From: CAWEBF01 sp963807235
GTDB taxonomy: Bacteria; Acidobacteriota; Vicinamibacteria; Vicinamibacterales; UBA2999
Reading direction: 5' to 3'
DNA length: 64,000 bases
NCBI GenBank assembly: GCA_963807235.1
Contig: CAWEBF010000003.1
Span: 124,001 to 188,000, forward strand
Positions 1 through 8,899 of this stretch are shown piece after piece. Each line of letters begins with the position of its first letter. The stretch's first letter is position 1. The position numbers and the translations under genes are program-made. The notes under the pieces were generated by a model. The model was not told where the DNA came from and searched no databases. It was given only the letters and a program-made list of their open reading frames with translations.

Positions 1-167
1 GCCAATCGAGCATGCGGTACGATTGCGAAATCTCCATGGGCGACGTGCGCATCGCCACCGGCACGACCACCATGGTGTGCGTGGTCAAGGACGGCTCAGG
101 CATGAAAGCCGCACCTTTCCCCCCGGACGTCATCTCGCGGTTCGAGGTGGCGCCGCCGGCGCCCTGA
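1..167 (+). CDS. Acyl-CoA thioesterase-like (hotdog fold) protein, C-terminal fragment
   Basis: The window edge cuts this gene; the last 54 codons are visible, ending at the TGA at 165-167. The fragment shows the pattern of the last strands of 4-hydroxybenzoyl-CoA thioesterase/YbgC-type hotdog proteins: an IATGTTTMVCV segment followed by a PFPPDVISRF-like tail. Such enzymes hydrolyse acyl-CoA or acyl-carrier thioesters in the cytoplasm. One base separates its stop from the ATG of the CoA ligase at 169, so the two are probably co-transcribed. The catalytic N-terminal half lies outside the window, so the assignment rests on the tail and on context. Confidence 0.55.
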   Translation, partial: QSSMRYDCEISMGDVRIATGTTTMVCVVKDGSGMKAAPFPPDVISRFEVAPPAP

Positions 168-168
168 C

Positions 169-1452
169 ATGACCCACCAGACGCTAGACCGCGACGCGCT
201 GGCTGCGCGGCAGGGCGAACGCTTGTTGGCGGCGTTGCGCGAGCTGCTCGGGCGCAACGCCTTTTATACCCGCAAGCTCAATGCCGCGCGCATCGACTTG
301 CGGCGCCTGCGTCTTCCCGAAGACCTGGGCCGGCTGCCGTTCACGACCAAGGCTGAACTGGTCGCGGACCAGGAGAAATACGGGCCGTGGGGCTCCAATC
401 TCACGGAGCCGCTCAGCGCGTACACGCGCTACTGCCAGACGTCGTCCACCACCGGCAAGCCGCTCCGGTGGCTCGACACCAATGAGAGCTGGCAGTGGAT
501 GCTCGAGTGCTGGAAGGACGTGTACCGGGCGGCGCACGTGGGCGTGGGCGACCGCGTGTTCTTTCCGTTCTCGTTCGGCCCGTTCCTCGGTTTCTGGGCC
601 GGCTTCGAAGCGGGCTCGCAGGTGGGACTGCACTGCGTGCCCGGTGGCGGCATGTCCACGCACGTGCGTTTGACGACGATCGCCGACGTCCAGCCGACGG
701 TGGTGTGCTGCACGCCCACCTACGCGCTGCGGCTGGCCGAGGTGGCCGCCGAGCAGTGGCCCGAGGGCGCGCTGGCTGCCAGCTCGGTGCGGGCGTTGAT
801 CGTGTCTGGTGAGCCCGGTGGCAACATTCCGGCCACGCGCGCGCGCATCGAGGCGGCCTGGGGCGCACGCGTCCTGGACCACCACGGGCTGACCGAGGTG
901 GGACCGATCAGCTTCGAGTGTTGGGAATCGCCGGGTTCGCTGCACCTGAACGAGGACGCATTCATCTGCGAGGTGCTGGATGCCTCGACCGGCGAGCCCG
1001 TGCCCGACGGCACGCCTGGCGAGCTGGTGGTGACCAACCTGGGCCGGCATGCCAGCCCGGCTATCCGATACCGGACCGGCGACGTCGTCGTGCGGCGGAG
1101 CGACGTCTGCGGCTGCGGGCGCACGTTCGCGCGCCTGGATGGCGGCATCCGGACCCGCAGCGACGACATGGTGAACGTGCGCGGTGTCAACGTGTACCCG
1201 GCCGCCATAGAATCTGTGGTGCGGGAGTTTCGAGACGTCGTGGAATTCAAGGCGGTGGTCACGCGCGCGGGCGCACTACGCCACCTGAACGTGGACGTGG
1301 AACTGGCGCCGGGCGCTGCTCCGGGCATCGACGTGCAACTGGCCTACAGATTCCGTGAGGCCCTCGGGTTGACGACGCCAGTGGTGATCGTGCCGGCGGG
1401 CAGCCTGCCGAGGTTCGAGATGAAGGCGCGGCGGTTCGTCGTCGAGGGATGA
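169..1452 (+). CDS. Phenylacetate-CoA ligase-like adenylate-forming enzyme (PaaK family)
   Basis: The 427-residue protein belongs to the ANL adenylate-forming superfamily, closest in style to PaaK. It should activate a carboxylic, probably aromatic, acid with ATP and load it on CoA or a carrier. The phosphate-binding motif TSSTTGKP lies near residues 91-98, the HHGLTEVGP segment near 238 and the YRTGD adenylate-binding motif near 300; a short C-terminal domain follows. It sits directly after the thioesterase and overlaps the next gene by an ATGA (1449-1452). The substrate cannot be read from sequence. The association with a halogenase-like flavoprotein recalls aryl-polyene or resorcinol pathways, but no ketosynthase is visible here. 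Confidence 0.85.
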   Translation: MTHQTLDRDALAARQGERLLAALRELLGRNAFYTRKLNAARIDLRRLRLPEDLGRLPFTTKAELVADQEKYGPWGSNLTEPLSAYTRYCQTSSTTGKPLRWLDTNESWQWMLECWKDVYRAAHVGVGDRVFFPFSFGPFLGFWAGFEAGSQVGLHCVPGGGMSTHVRLTTIADVQPTVVCCTPTYALRLAEVAAEQWPEGALAASSVRALIVSGEPGGNIPATRARIEAAWGARVLDHHGLTEVGPISFECWESPGSLHLNEDAFICEVLDASTGEPVPDGTPGELVVTNLGRHASPAIRYRTGDVVVRRSDVCGCGRTFARLDGGIRTRSDDMVNVRGVNVYPAAIESVVREFRDVVEFKAVVTRAGALRHLNVDVELAPGAAPGIDVQLAYRFREALGLTTPVVIVPAGSLPRFEMKARRFVVEG

Positions 1453-2778
1453 GTCAAGGGATGTCTGCGAGCGCGTCGCCGGACGTGGTGGTGATTGGCG
1501 GGGGACCTGCGGGATCGACCGTGTCCACCCTCATGGCGCAGCAGGGTCTGCGTGTGCATCTCTACGAGCGCGACCGCTTTCCCCGCTTTCATATCGGCGA
1601 ATCGCTCATCCCCGAGACGTACTGGGTGCTGAAGCGGTTGAACATGCTCGAGCGCATGCAGCAAAGCCACTTCGTCAAGAAGTTCAGCGTCCAGTTCGTG
1701 AACTCAGAGGGGCGAGAATCGGCTCCCTTCTATTTCTGGGACAACAAGCCGCACGAGTGCTCGCAGACCTGGCAGGTCGTGCGCAGCGAGTTCGACCGGA
1801 TGATGCTGGAGAACGCCAGGGCGCACGGCGTGGAGGTCCACGAGGGCGTACGCGTGCACGATGTGCTCTTCGACGGCGACCGCGCCGTCGGTGTGCGAGT
1901 CAAGGCCAGTGACGGCGGTTTCGAAGACGTGGCCGCGAAGGTCGTGGTGGACGCCAGCGGGCAGAACGGCCTCATCATGAACCGCCGCAACCTGCGCGTG
2001 TGGGATCCGCTGCTCAACAAGGGTGCCATCTGGACCTACTGGAAGGGCGCGTATCGGGACGAGGGCCGGGACGCGGGCGCCACGCTGGTCATCCAGACCG
2101 GCAACAAGAAGGGGTGGTTCTGGTACATCCCGCTCCACGACGACGTGGTGAGCTGCGGTGTGGTGGCGCCCTTCGACTACCTGTTCAAGGGGCGCACCGA
2201 CTACGCCAAGACGTACGACGAGGAGGTGGAGCGCTGCCCCGGCGTGAAGGAGCGCGTCCGTAAGGCGACTCGCATCACCGGCTACTTCGCCACCAAGGAC
2301 TACTCGGTACCGCTCGAAACAGGTGGCCGGCGACGGGTGGGTGCTCGTCGGCGACGCGTTCGGCTTCCTGGATCCGCTGTACTCGTCCGGAGTGCTCCTC
2401 GCGCTCAAGTCCGGCGAGTTGGCCGCCGACGCCGTCGTCGAGGGGCTGGCGAAAGGCGACACGTCGGAAGCCCAGCTGGGGAGGTGGGGCGCGACCTTCA
2501 ACGAGGGCGTGGACCGGATGCGCCGCCTGGTCTGCGAGTACTACGACGGGTTCAGCTTCGGCCGGATGATCAAGCAGTACCCCGAGATGCGCGGCACACT
2601 GACGGATCTGCTGATCGGGGATCTCTTCGACGGGCGTGTCGACAAGGTGTGGGCGCCGCTCGAGTCGCTGTATCCCGCCGAGAAGTCGGTGCCGTTGTCG
2701 TGGAACGCAGGCCAGCCCGCGGCCGCCGTCCCCGAGAAGGCCAACGAGCTGACCTTGCCCGACGGCCACCGACCGTAA
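1449..2778 (+). CDS. FAD-dependent oxidoreductase of the halogenase/geranylgeranyl-reductase type, frame broken
   Basis: The start has the FAD-binding glycine motif VVIGGGPAGST (about residues 13-23) followed by RFPRFHIGESLIP, the pattern of flavin-dependent halogenase-like proteins. Residues 223-228 read WFWYIP, matching the WxWxIP signature of flavin halogenases. The frame breaks near base 2313: the first frame runs to about 2312, and the second resumes as VAGDGWVLVGDAFGFLDP, the second FAD contact with its conserved GDA, and runs to the TAA at 2776-2778. A single missing base (CTC-CGAAACAG) restores one protein of about 440 residues. It may be a halogenase or a non-halogenating homologue; the catalytic lysine was not verified. 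Start ATG 1449 overlaps the ligase stop. Confidence 0.82.
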
Positions 2779-2792
2779 GATTCCCCTCGACC

Positions 2793-3998
2793 GTGGTCCT
2801 CGTCCACCTGGCGGTTGCGCTCCTGGCCGTCGTGGCGGCCAGCCGCGCGCTGCGTCCCTTGTGCCGCGCGACCGGACAGCCGACGGTCGTCGCCGACATG
2901 GCTGCCGGCATCCTGTTGGGACCCTCGCTGCTTGGATGGCTTGCCCCGGGCCTCAGCGGCTTGCTCTTTCCTCCCGACGCGGTCCCGCCCCTGACGCAGG
3001 TCGCACAGGCTGCCGTGGTGCTCTACATGTTCCTGGTGGGCACCGAGCTCGACTTCGACCACGCGCGCGCGCAGCTGCGATCGATCGCCGGCGTTGCCGT
3101 TGCCGGTGTCGCCGTGCCGGTGGTCCTGGGCGCGCTGCTCGCGCTCCAGCTCGATCGAGGGCTGATGCCCGTGGGCCCTCCGCTCTGGCAGGCCGCGCTC
3201 TTCATGGGCGTGGCAATGGCCATGACCGCGTTTCCGGTGCTGGCCCGCATCCTCGCGGACACGGGTCTGATGGCTACCGCGCTTGGCGCGCGTGCCCTGT
3301 CGTGCGCCGCCATCGCCGATGTGATTGTGTGGGCGGCGGTGGGCGTGGTGGTTGGCGCGTTCGAGCAGGGTGCCGATGCGGCCGCGTTCGCGCCGGTGGC
3401 AGCCGGCGCCTTCGTTGCGGGCATGCTGCTGGTCGTGCGGCCGCTCGTGGCGCGCGCGGCGCTCAGCCCGGTCGGGCGCGGGCCGCTGGGCCTGCCCCTT
3501 GCGCTGGCCGCCGTGCTCGTCGTGGCGCTCGTGTCCGAGGCCGCGGGCGTGCACGCTGTCGTCGGCGCGTTCCTGCTGGGTATCGGAATACCGCACGAGA
3601 GCGCGCTGGCCAGAACCGTGAACGCGAGGCTGAGCCTGGCGGTCGGCGTGGTGCTGCCCGCCTTTTTTGCGATCGCGGGCCTGCGAACGCAGATTGGCCT
3701 CGTTCAAGGCATAAGCGGGTGGCTGGCGTGTGTCGCGATTATCATGGTCGCCACGATCGGCAAATGGGGCGCGACCACGGTGGCTGCGCGGATCTCCGGC
3801 AGCGGGTGGATGGACGCGACACGATTGGGCGTGCTGATGAACGTGCGGGGGTTGATGGAACTGGTGGTGCTCAACGTGGGGCTCGATCTCGGGCTGGTGT
3901 CGCCGCCGCTCTACACGATGATGGTGCTGATGGCGCTCGCAACCACGGTGATGGCCGTGCCGCTGATTCGGCTGTTGGCCAAAGGGGTCGAGCTATGA
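2793..3998 (+). CDS. Cation:proton antiporter, CPA2 family (Kef/NapA-like)
   Basis: The GTG start at 2793 gives a 401-residue integral membrane protein with about a dozen hydrophobic segments. Recognisable family pieces are ADMAAGILLGPSLLG near the N-terminus, FLVGTELDFD, the AMTAFPVLARIL segment and FFAIAGLRTQIG, followed by MNVRGLMELVVLNVGLDLG. It should exchange Na+ or K+ for protons across the inner membrane. No cytoplasmic RCK/TrkA domain follows, unlike full-length Kef channels. It begins 14 bases after the flavoprotein stop, and its stop overlaps the next ATG. Because the flavoprotein frame is broken upstream, an unbroken reading frame spuriously joins the start of that gene to this one. 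Confidence 0.85.
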   Translation: MVLVHLAVALLAVVAASRALRPLCRATGQPTVVADMAAGILLGPSLLGWLAPGLSGLLFPPDAVPPLTQVAQAAVVLYMFLVGTELDFDHARAQLRSIAGVAVAGVAVPVVLGALLALQLDRGLMPVGPPLWQAALFMGVAMAMTAFPVLARILADTGLMATALGARALSCAAIADVIVWAAVGVVVGAFEQGADAAAFAPVAAGAFVAGMLLVVRPLVARAALSPVGRGPLGLPLALAAVLVVALVSEAAGVHAVVGAFLLGIGIPHESALARTVNARLSLAVGVVLPAFFAIAGLRTQIGLVQGISGWLACVAIIMVATIGKWGATTVAARISGSGWMDATRLGVLMNVRGLMELVVLNVGLDLGLVSPPLYTMMVLMALATTVMAVPLIRLLAKGVEL

Positions 3999-5389
3999 AG
4001 ATCCGGGTGCTCGTGGCGGCCGCTGCCATCGCAGCGTGCCTGTCGGTTGTGCGCGCGGCGGAGGAGTGGCCCCAGTTCCGTGGCGTCATGGCCGGCGTGG
4101 GCGTGGACCATCCCGACCTGCCCGACACCTGGAGTCCCACGACGAACGTGTCGTGGGTGGCCACGGTGCCCGGGTTGGGATGGAGCTCGCCGGTCGTGTG
4201 GGGCGACCACGTGTTCGTGACCTCGGTGGTCAACAGCGCGCAGCAGGAGCCGCCAAAGCCAGGGTTCTATCTGGGCGACTGGCCCGCGTCCACGGCGCCG
4301 CACCGCTGGATGGTCTATGACTTCGACTACCGCACCGGCCGCGTGCGATGGGAGCGCCAGGTCAGCGCCGCGCCGCCCTCACAGCCCAAGCACCTCAAGA
4401 ACAGCTATGCCTCGGAGACCCCGGTCACCGACGGCGAACGCGTCTATTTCTATTTCGCCGGCACCGGGCTGTTCGCCTTCGATTTCGAGGGCAAGGCCCT
4501 GTGGTCGCGTCCGATTGGCGCGCTGAAGACGCGCAACAACTGGGGCGCCGCAGGCTCGCCGGCGCTGCACGGCGGGCGGATCTACGTCGTCAACGACAAC
4601 GACACGCAGTCGTTCCTGGCGGCTTTCGACGCTCGCACGGGTAACGAACTGTGGCGCGTCAACCGCACGGAGGGCACCAACTGGTCCACGCCGTTCGTGT
4701 GGGAGCACGCTCAGCGCACCGAGATCGTGACCTCCGGGTCGGATCGGGTGCGGTCCTACGACATCAACGGCAAGCTGCTGTGGGAGCTGACCGGGATGTC
4801 CACCATCTCGATTCCCACGCCGTTCTCGCGGCACGGCCTGCTGTTCCTGAGCTCCGGCTACATCGGTGACGCGCTGCGCCCGGCCTACGCCATTCGTCCG
4901 GGAGCCTCCGGCGACATCTCGTTGAAGCCGGGAGAGACGTCGAACACGTCCATCGCGTGGTCGTCGCCGACGGCGGCGCCCTACAACCCGAGCCCGCTCG
5001 TGGTCGGCGACACCTACTACACGCTGTTCGACCGCGGGTTCTTCACGGCGCACGACGCGCGCACGGGCAAGGAAATGTATGCGCGGCAGCGGATCACGGG
5101 CGACGCCAGCGGGTTCACGTCGTCGCCCTGGGCCTACAACGGGCGCATCTTCGCGATGAGCGAAGACGGCGACACCTACGTGATTCAGGCCGGTCCCGAG
5201 TTCAAGGTGCTCGGCAAGAACTCGTTGAACGAGATGACGCTTGCGACCCCGGCGGTGGCCCGCGGAAGTTTGTTCATTCGGTACGGCATCGAAGCTCTAC
5301 CGATTTACGAAGTCCAGGTGACGCGGGCCTTGCCCGTTAGTCGTTGGTCGTTAGTCGTTGGTCGTTGTTCGTTGGGGGAGGATCCATGA
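3995..5389 (+). CDS. Secreted PQQ-like beta-propeller protein
   Basis: The ATG at 3995 overlaps the antiporter TGA. A signal peptide (residues 1-22, ending VVRAAEE) precedes WPQFRG, the hallmark first strand of the outer-membrane/periplasmic PQQ-like propellers common in Acidobacteria and Planctomycetes. Repeated blades follow, with W-docking motifs of the type D.RTGKEMY and DARTGNELWRV. The function is unknown; many relatives appear to be structural propellers without a bound quinone. The last 18 or so codons are encoded by a 7-bp repeat array (5336-5377), so the C-terminal tail is probably not part of the fold. The TGA overlaps the next start. Confidence 0.8.
   Translation: MKIRVLVAAAAIAACLSVVRAAEEWPQFRGVMAGVGVDHPDLPDTWSPTTNVSWVATVPGLGWSSPVVWGDHVFVTSVVNSAQQEPPKPGFYLGDWPASTAPHRWMVYDFDYRTGRVRWERQVSAAPPSQPKHLKNSYASETPVTDGERVYFYFAGTGLFAFDFEGKALWSRPIGALKTRNNWGAAGSPALHGGRIYVVNDNDTQSFLAAFDARTGNELWRVNRTEGTNWSTPFVWEHAQRTEIVTSGSDRVRSYDINGKLLWELTGMSTISIPTPFSRHGLLFLSSGYIGDALRPAYAIRPGASGDISLKPGETSNTSIAWSSPTAAPYNPSPLVVGDTYYTLFDRGFFTAHDARTGKEMYARQRITGDASGFTSSPWAYNGRIFAMSEDGDTYVIQAGPEFKVLGKNSLNEMTLATPAVARGSLFIRYGIEALPIYEVQVTRALPVSRWSLVVGRCSLGEDP
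5336..5377. repeat. Heptamer array a, GTTAGTC/GTTGGTC class
   Basis: Six consecutive 7-bp units read GTTAGTC, GTTGGTC, GTTAGTC, GTTGGTC, GTTGTTC, GTTGGGG. The array encodes the C-terminal tail of the propeller gene and ends at the GGGGGAGGA ribosome-binding site of the next gene. Confidence 0.85.
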
Positions 5390-5949
5390 GAGTCATCTTT
5401 TCCGCGAGTCTGATCTTTGGCGTGGTGCTCACTGCCGCTCCGGCACTGGCCCAGCAGCCGGCGATTGCGAACCCGACGCCGGGCTGCAAGGCGACGCCGG
5501 CTGAAATCGAATCGGTACGCCAGGCAGGCATTGCGTTCTCGCGCGCCGGGGCCACGGCAGCCGAGCGCGTGGCGCTGGCCGATCCCAGCTACAAGCAGCA
5601 CAACCCCGCGTTCGTCAAAGGCGGGCGCGAAGCAGGCTTGTCCGACTACGACTATTTCAAGTCGCGCTTCGGCGGCCCACCCCAAGCCGGGCGGCAGGGC
5701 GGCGCACCTCCGGCGCCGGCTGGCCCCACACCGCCGCAGGGTAATCCCCTCGAGATCGTCATGGTCGAATGCGACCTGGTCACCATCATCCACAAGAACT
5801 ACAGGCAGGACCCGACTGCGGCACCTGGGACGTTCTACGAAGTGTTCACCTTCGACACGTTCCGCGTGAAGAACGGCAAGTTCACCGAGCATTGGGATGG
5901 CGCCGTAATCAATCCGCCCGCGCCGGCGGGGGGTGGGCGGGGGAATTAG
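5386..5949 (+). CDS. Exported SnoaL/NTF2-like protein
   Basis: The true start is the ATG at 5386, behind a strong GGGGGAGGA (5373-5381); it overlaps the previous TGA as ATGA. The 187-residue product has a signal peptide ending ALAQQ. Its body carries YKQHNPAFVKGG, a central proline/glycine-rich loop and a tail reading YEVFTFDTFRVKNGKFTEHW, which match the SnoaL-like group of NTF2-fold proteins related to COG4922. These are small alpha+beta cone proteins of varied and mostly unknown activity. The Gly/Pro insert at about residues 100-125 looks unstructured. Probably in one operon with the propeller upstream. Confidence 0.75.
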   Translation: MRVIFSASLIFGVVLTAAPALAQQPAIANPTPGCKATPAEIESVRQAGIAFSRAGATAAERVALADPSYKQHNPAFVKGGREAGLSDYDYFKSRFGGPPQAGRQGGAPPAPAGPTPPQGNPLEIVMVECDLVTIIHKNYRQDPTAAPGTFYEVFTFDTFRVKNGKFTEHWDGAVINPPAPAGGGRGN

Positions 5950-5952
5950 AGC

Positions 5953-5987
5953 AAGGCAAAAGGCAGAAGGCGAAAGGCAAAAGGAAG
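5953..5987. repeat. Heptamer array b, AAGGCAA class
   Basis: Five units read AAGGCAA, AAGGCAG, AAGGCGA, AAGGCAA, AAGGAAG. The array starts three bases after the TAG of the SnoaL-like gene and ends just before the start of the next gene, where its purine-rich last unit may serve as ribosome-binding site. Confidence 0.85.
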
Positions 5988-5993
5988 AGGACG

Positions 5994-7151
5994 ATGCGGC
6001 AGCGGCTTCGCTCGTTGCTCGCCGTTCTTTTCTGTTGCACGGCATCCTTTGCGGACGCACAGATTGCGGTGTCGTCCAACGACAACAAGGTCCGGCACGT
6101 GAACGGCGTCAACACGGTTGTCGCCGGCGTGCCGGACACGGCGACGGTCATCGACCTCGGCGCGTCGCCGCCTCGCGTGCTGGCCGAGCTGCAGGTGCCT
6201 GGCGGGTGGTCGGCCCCGCCGCAGAGCGTTGCGATCACGCCCGACGAATCCCTGGCTCTCGTGGCGTCGTCCACGGCGATTGACCCGGGCGACCGTACCA
6301 AGACCGTGCCCAACGACGTCGTGAGCGTCGTGGACCTGAAGGCCACGCCACCGGCGGTCATTGCCACCGTGCGGACCGGCACGAGGGCCTCGGGCCTCTC
6401 GATTAATCGACAGGGTACGCTGGCGCTCGTGGCGAACCGCGGTGAGGGTACGGTGTCGGTGCTGGGGATCGCGGGCCGCACAGTAACCGTGTTGGGAAAG
6501 GTGGACCTGCACGCCCGAGACAGCCAGCCGAGCCTCCCGGTGTTCGCGCCCGACGGGCGGACGGCGTACGTCACGCGAAACGGCGACCACAAGGTGTCGG
6601 TGCTGTTGGTGAACGGTGCCACCGTGACCTACGCGGGCACTGACATCTCCGCCAATCTGAACCCGTACAGCATGGTGATCACCCCGGACGGGGCGGTGGC
6701 CGTGACGGGCAACATCGGCAACGGGCCCACGGGCGGCGCCGACACGCTGAGCGTGCTGGATTTGCGCGCCACGCCGCCCCGGCTCGTGAACACGGTCAGC
6801 GTCGGGCTGATTCCCGAGGGCGTGGCGATGTCACGCGACGGCCGTCACGTCGCGGCCGTTGTGATGAATGGGTCGAACCTGGCGGCGACGTCGCCGTTCT
6901 TCAACGATTTCGGATTGTTGCGCGTGTATCGACTGGACGGGACCGTGTTGACGCACGTCGCCGAGACTCGCACCGGACACTGGTGTCAGGGCGCCGCGTG
7001 GAACCGCGCGGGCACGACGCTGGTGGTGCAGTGCGGCGTGGAACGCGAGCTGCAGGTCTTCACGTTCGACGGCCGAACGGTAGCCGCGTCCGGCCGGATC
7101 CCCGTCACCGGATCACCGACCGGGATCAGGACCAGCGAGGCTCCGCCCTAA
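5994..7151 (+). CDS. Secreted YVTN/lactonase-like beta-propeller protein
   Basis: The ATG at 5994 follows purine-rich AAGGAAGAGGACG. A signal peptide (residues 1-23, ending SFADA) precedes about 360 residues of short repeats such as VAITPDESLALV, LSINRQGTLALVANRGEGTVSV and MVITPDGAVAVTGN. These are the strand-turn pattern of YVTN-type and 6-phosphogluconolactonase-like seven-bladed propellers. No catalytic residues can be assigned. The protein is probably periplasmic or surface-exposed. Its stop overlaps the stop of the convergent carboxylesterase by four bases. Confidence 0.75.
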   Translation: MRQRLRSLLAVLFCCTASFADAQIAVSSNDNKVRHVNGVNTVVAGVPDTATVIDLGASPPRVLAELQVPGGWSAPPQSVAITPDESLALVASSTAIDPGDRTKTVPNDVVSVVDLKATPPAVIATVRTGTRASGLSINRQGTLALVANRGEGTVSVLGIAGRTVTVLGKVDLHARDSQPSLPVFAPDGRTAYVTRNGDHKVSVLLVNGATVTYAGTDISANLNPYSMVITPDGAVAVTGNIGNGPTGGADTLSVLDLRATPPRLVNTVSVGLIPEGVAMSRDGRHVAAVVMNGSNLAATSPFFNDFGLLRVYRLDGTVLTHVAETRTGHWCQGAAWNRAGTTLVVQCGVERELQVFTFDGRTVAASGRIPVTGSPTGIRTSEAPP

Positions 7152-8816
7152 GACGTCCTCATCCTGAGCGCAGCCTGCGCGCGCCGTTCCTCGCCGTGGG
7201 GGTCGTTCGCCACGCGGCACTCGCGATCGAACACCATGGTCGCCCGCATGGCCGGCGTGAACGCCGGCCACGGCGGCAGACCGCCGTGTGACGGGTTGCC
7301 TGTGCGGGCAAAGGTTACCCACGCGCGGCTCATCCGATCCGCCAGGAGCTGACGCTCCGCGCCGGTCCCGGTCATGAAGGCGATGTCGTCTACGTGGTCG
7401 AAGACGAACGGCAGCTCCATGCCGTGCATCGACCGCAGTTTGCCCTGACGCACCGGTGACTGCCACTTGAAGTAGTACATGAACACCGGCGCCCGGCCCT
7501 GGGCGCTCTTCCGTTCGGCGATCGTGTAGGCCGACAGCCGCAGCGGCGAATTGTCGGCCGTCATCACCGCCGCCAGGTCGCCAGGCGTGGCCGCGGGCCG
7601 GTTCTTGCGATAGAGGGCCACGAGACGCGAGGCATCGGCGGCCTCGATGCGGAGCGAGCGAGCCACGATCGCGCCGACCGCCCGATCGTCCGCCGGTTCG
7701 CTCGTCCAGTACCGAGTCCTCCGGATTGGCGTAGGGGACGCCCTCGGTTGCGTTGGAGCCGCAGATGATCGGCACGTCGGCCGCCAGGGCAGACGCGGCC
7801 GGCTCGAAGGGGTGCACCACGAGCGTTCGGCCGTCCCGGACCGGGACGAAGCGCAGGGAGATGTCGCCGTCGAGCGTCGGGGCGCCGGCTTGTCCACCGG
7901 CGCGGCCACCGCCACCCGTCAGCGCGGCGATGATCCGTTCTGCCGGCAGCTGCGCGAGCGCTTCGGCCTGCGTGGCCCGCAACCCCAGACGGCGCAGCAG
8001 AAGCTCCGCGCCCACCTGCCCGTCGGTCGGTTCGAGCGCCGTGATGGCGGTATCGGCCAGCGTCGACATGATGATCGAGCGGTGAAAGAGCCCTTTGGCC
8101 GCGGGCATGCCCCGCAGGATCGCCGCCTTGCCGCCGCCACCCGACTGCCCGAACACCGTGACGTTTCCCGCGTCGCCGCCGAAGCGTGCGATGTGGTCCC
8201 GCACCCAGCCCAGCGCCAGCACGATGTCCTGCATCCCCAGGTTCGATGTGCGCGCGAAGCGCTCCACGCCCATATCCGCCAGGTGCAGGAACCCGAAGGC
8301 GTTCAACCGATGCGTGAGCGTCACCACGACCACGTCGTTCTTTCGCGCCAGGGCTTCGCCGTCGTAGAAGATGGAGTTGCCCGATCCGGTCCGGAAGCCC
8401 CCGCCGTGCAGCCACACCATCACCGGCCGGCGCCCGGTGCCAACCGCCGGCGTCCATACGTTGACGCGCAGGCAGTCTTCGCCCATCGCGCCGCCGCCGG
8501 TCAGCATGTCGCCGATCTCGGGGATCATGGCGCGGAAGGGTTGGGGAGCCCGCGGTCCATACGCCACCGCGTCACGCACCCCGGTCCACGGCGCCGGCGG
8601 GTTGGGCGGCATGAAGCGGCCGCTGCCGCCGGTCGGCGCGCCATAGGGCACACCCTTGAACACGGCCACGCCCGGGCGCCACGCGCCGCGGATGCGGCCG
8701 TAAGCGGTGTCGACGACGGGAGCCGGCGATGACGCCTGGGCCCACGCCTTCGGCAGTGGTGCCCACATCGTTGTGCCGAGCGCCGCGGCACTGGTCAGGA
8801 AAGAGCGTCGGTTCAT
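7148..8816 (-). CDS. Tat-exported type-B carboxylesterase (para-nitrobenzyl-esterase-like), frame broken
   Basis: Reading from 8816, MNRRSFLTSAAALG is a twin-arginine-type signal. The enzyme body has the family pieces YGRIRGAWRPGVAVFKGVPYG, GEDCLRVNVWTP, the oxyanion-loop HGGGF and the nucleophile elbow FGQSGGGG with its serine. The usual elbow is GESAGG, so Glu is replaced by Gln. The frame breaks near 7709: EDSVL continues in another frame as TSEPADDRAVGAIV, which one extra base would explain. The second part runs to a TAG at 7148-7150 and includes the MHGMELPFVFDH segment that normally holds the catalytic histidine. It should hydrolyse ester bonds in the periplasm; the substrate is unknown. 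Confidence 0.85.
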
Positions 8817-8832
8817 AGCAGGGTAATGATAA

Positions 8833-8867
8833 GGGCTCGGGCTCTGGGCTCTAGGCTCTGGGCTCTG
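8833..8867. repeat. Heptamer array c, GGCTCTG class
   Basis: Five 7-bp units (GGGCTCG, then GGCTCTG, GGCTCTA, GGCTCTG, GGCTCTG) lie in the 83-bp gap between the divergent esterase and dehydrogenase genes. With array d it is one of the few not at the 3' end of a gene. Confidence 0.8.
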
Positions 8868-8899
8868 AGGCCAGGCCCATCACGGAATACCATTGCTCA

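Noticed and set aside
1449..3998. An 849-codon flavoprotein-antiporter fusion
   Set aside because: The flavoprotein continues in another frame to a stop at 2778 with its second FAD motif; the antiporter has its own GTG start at 2793.
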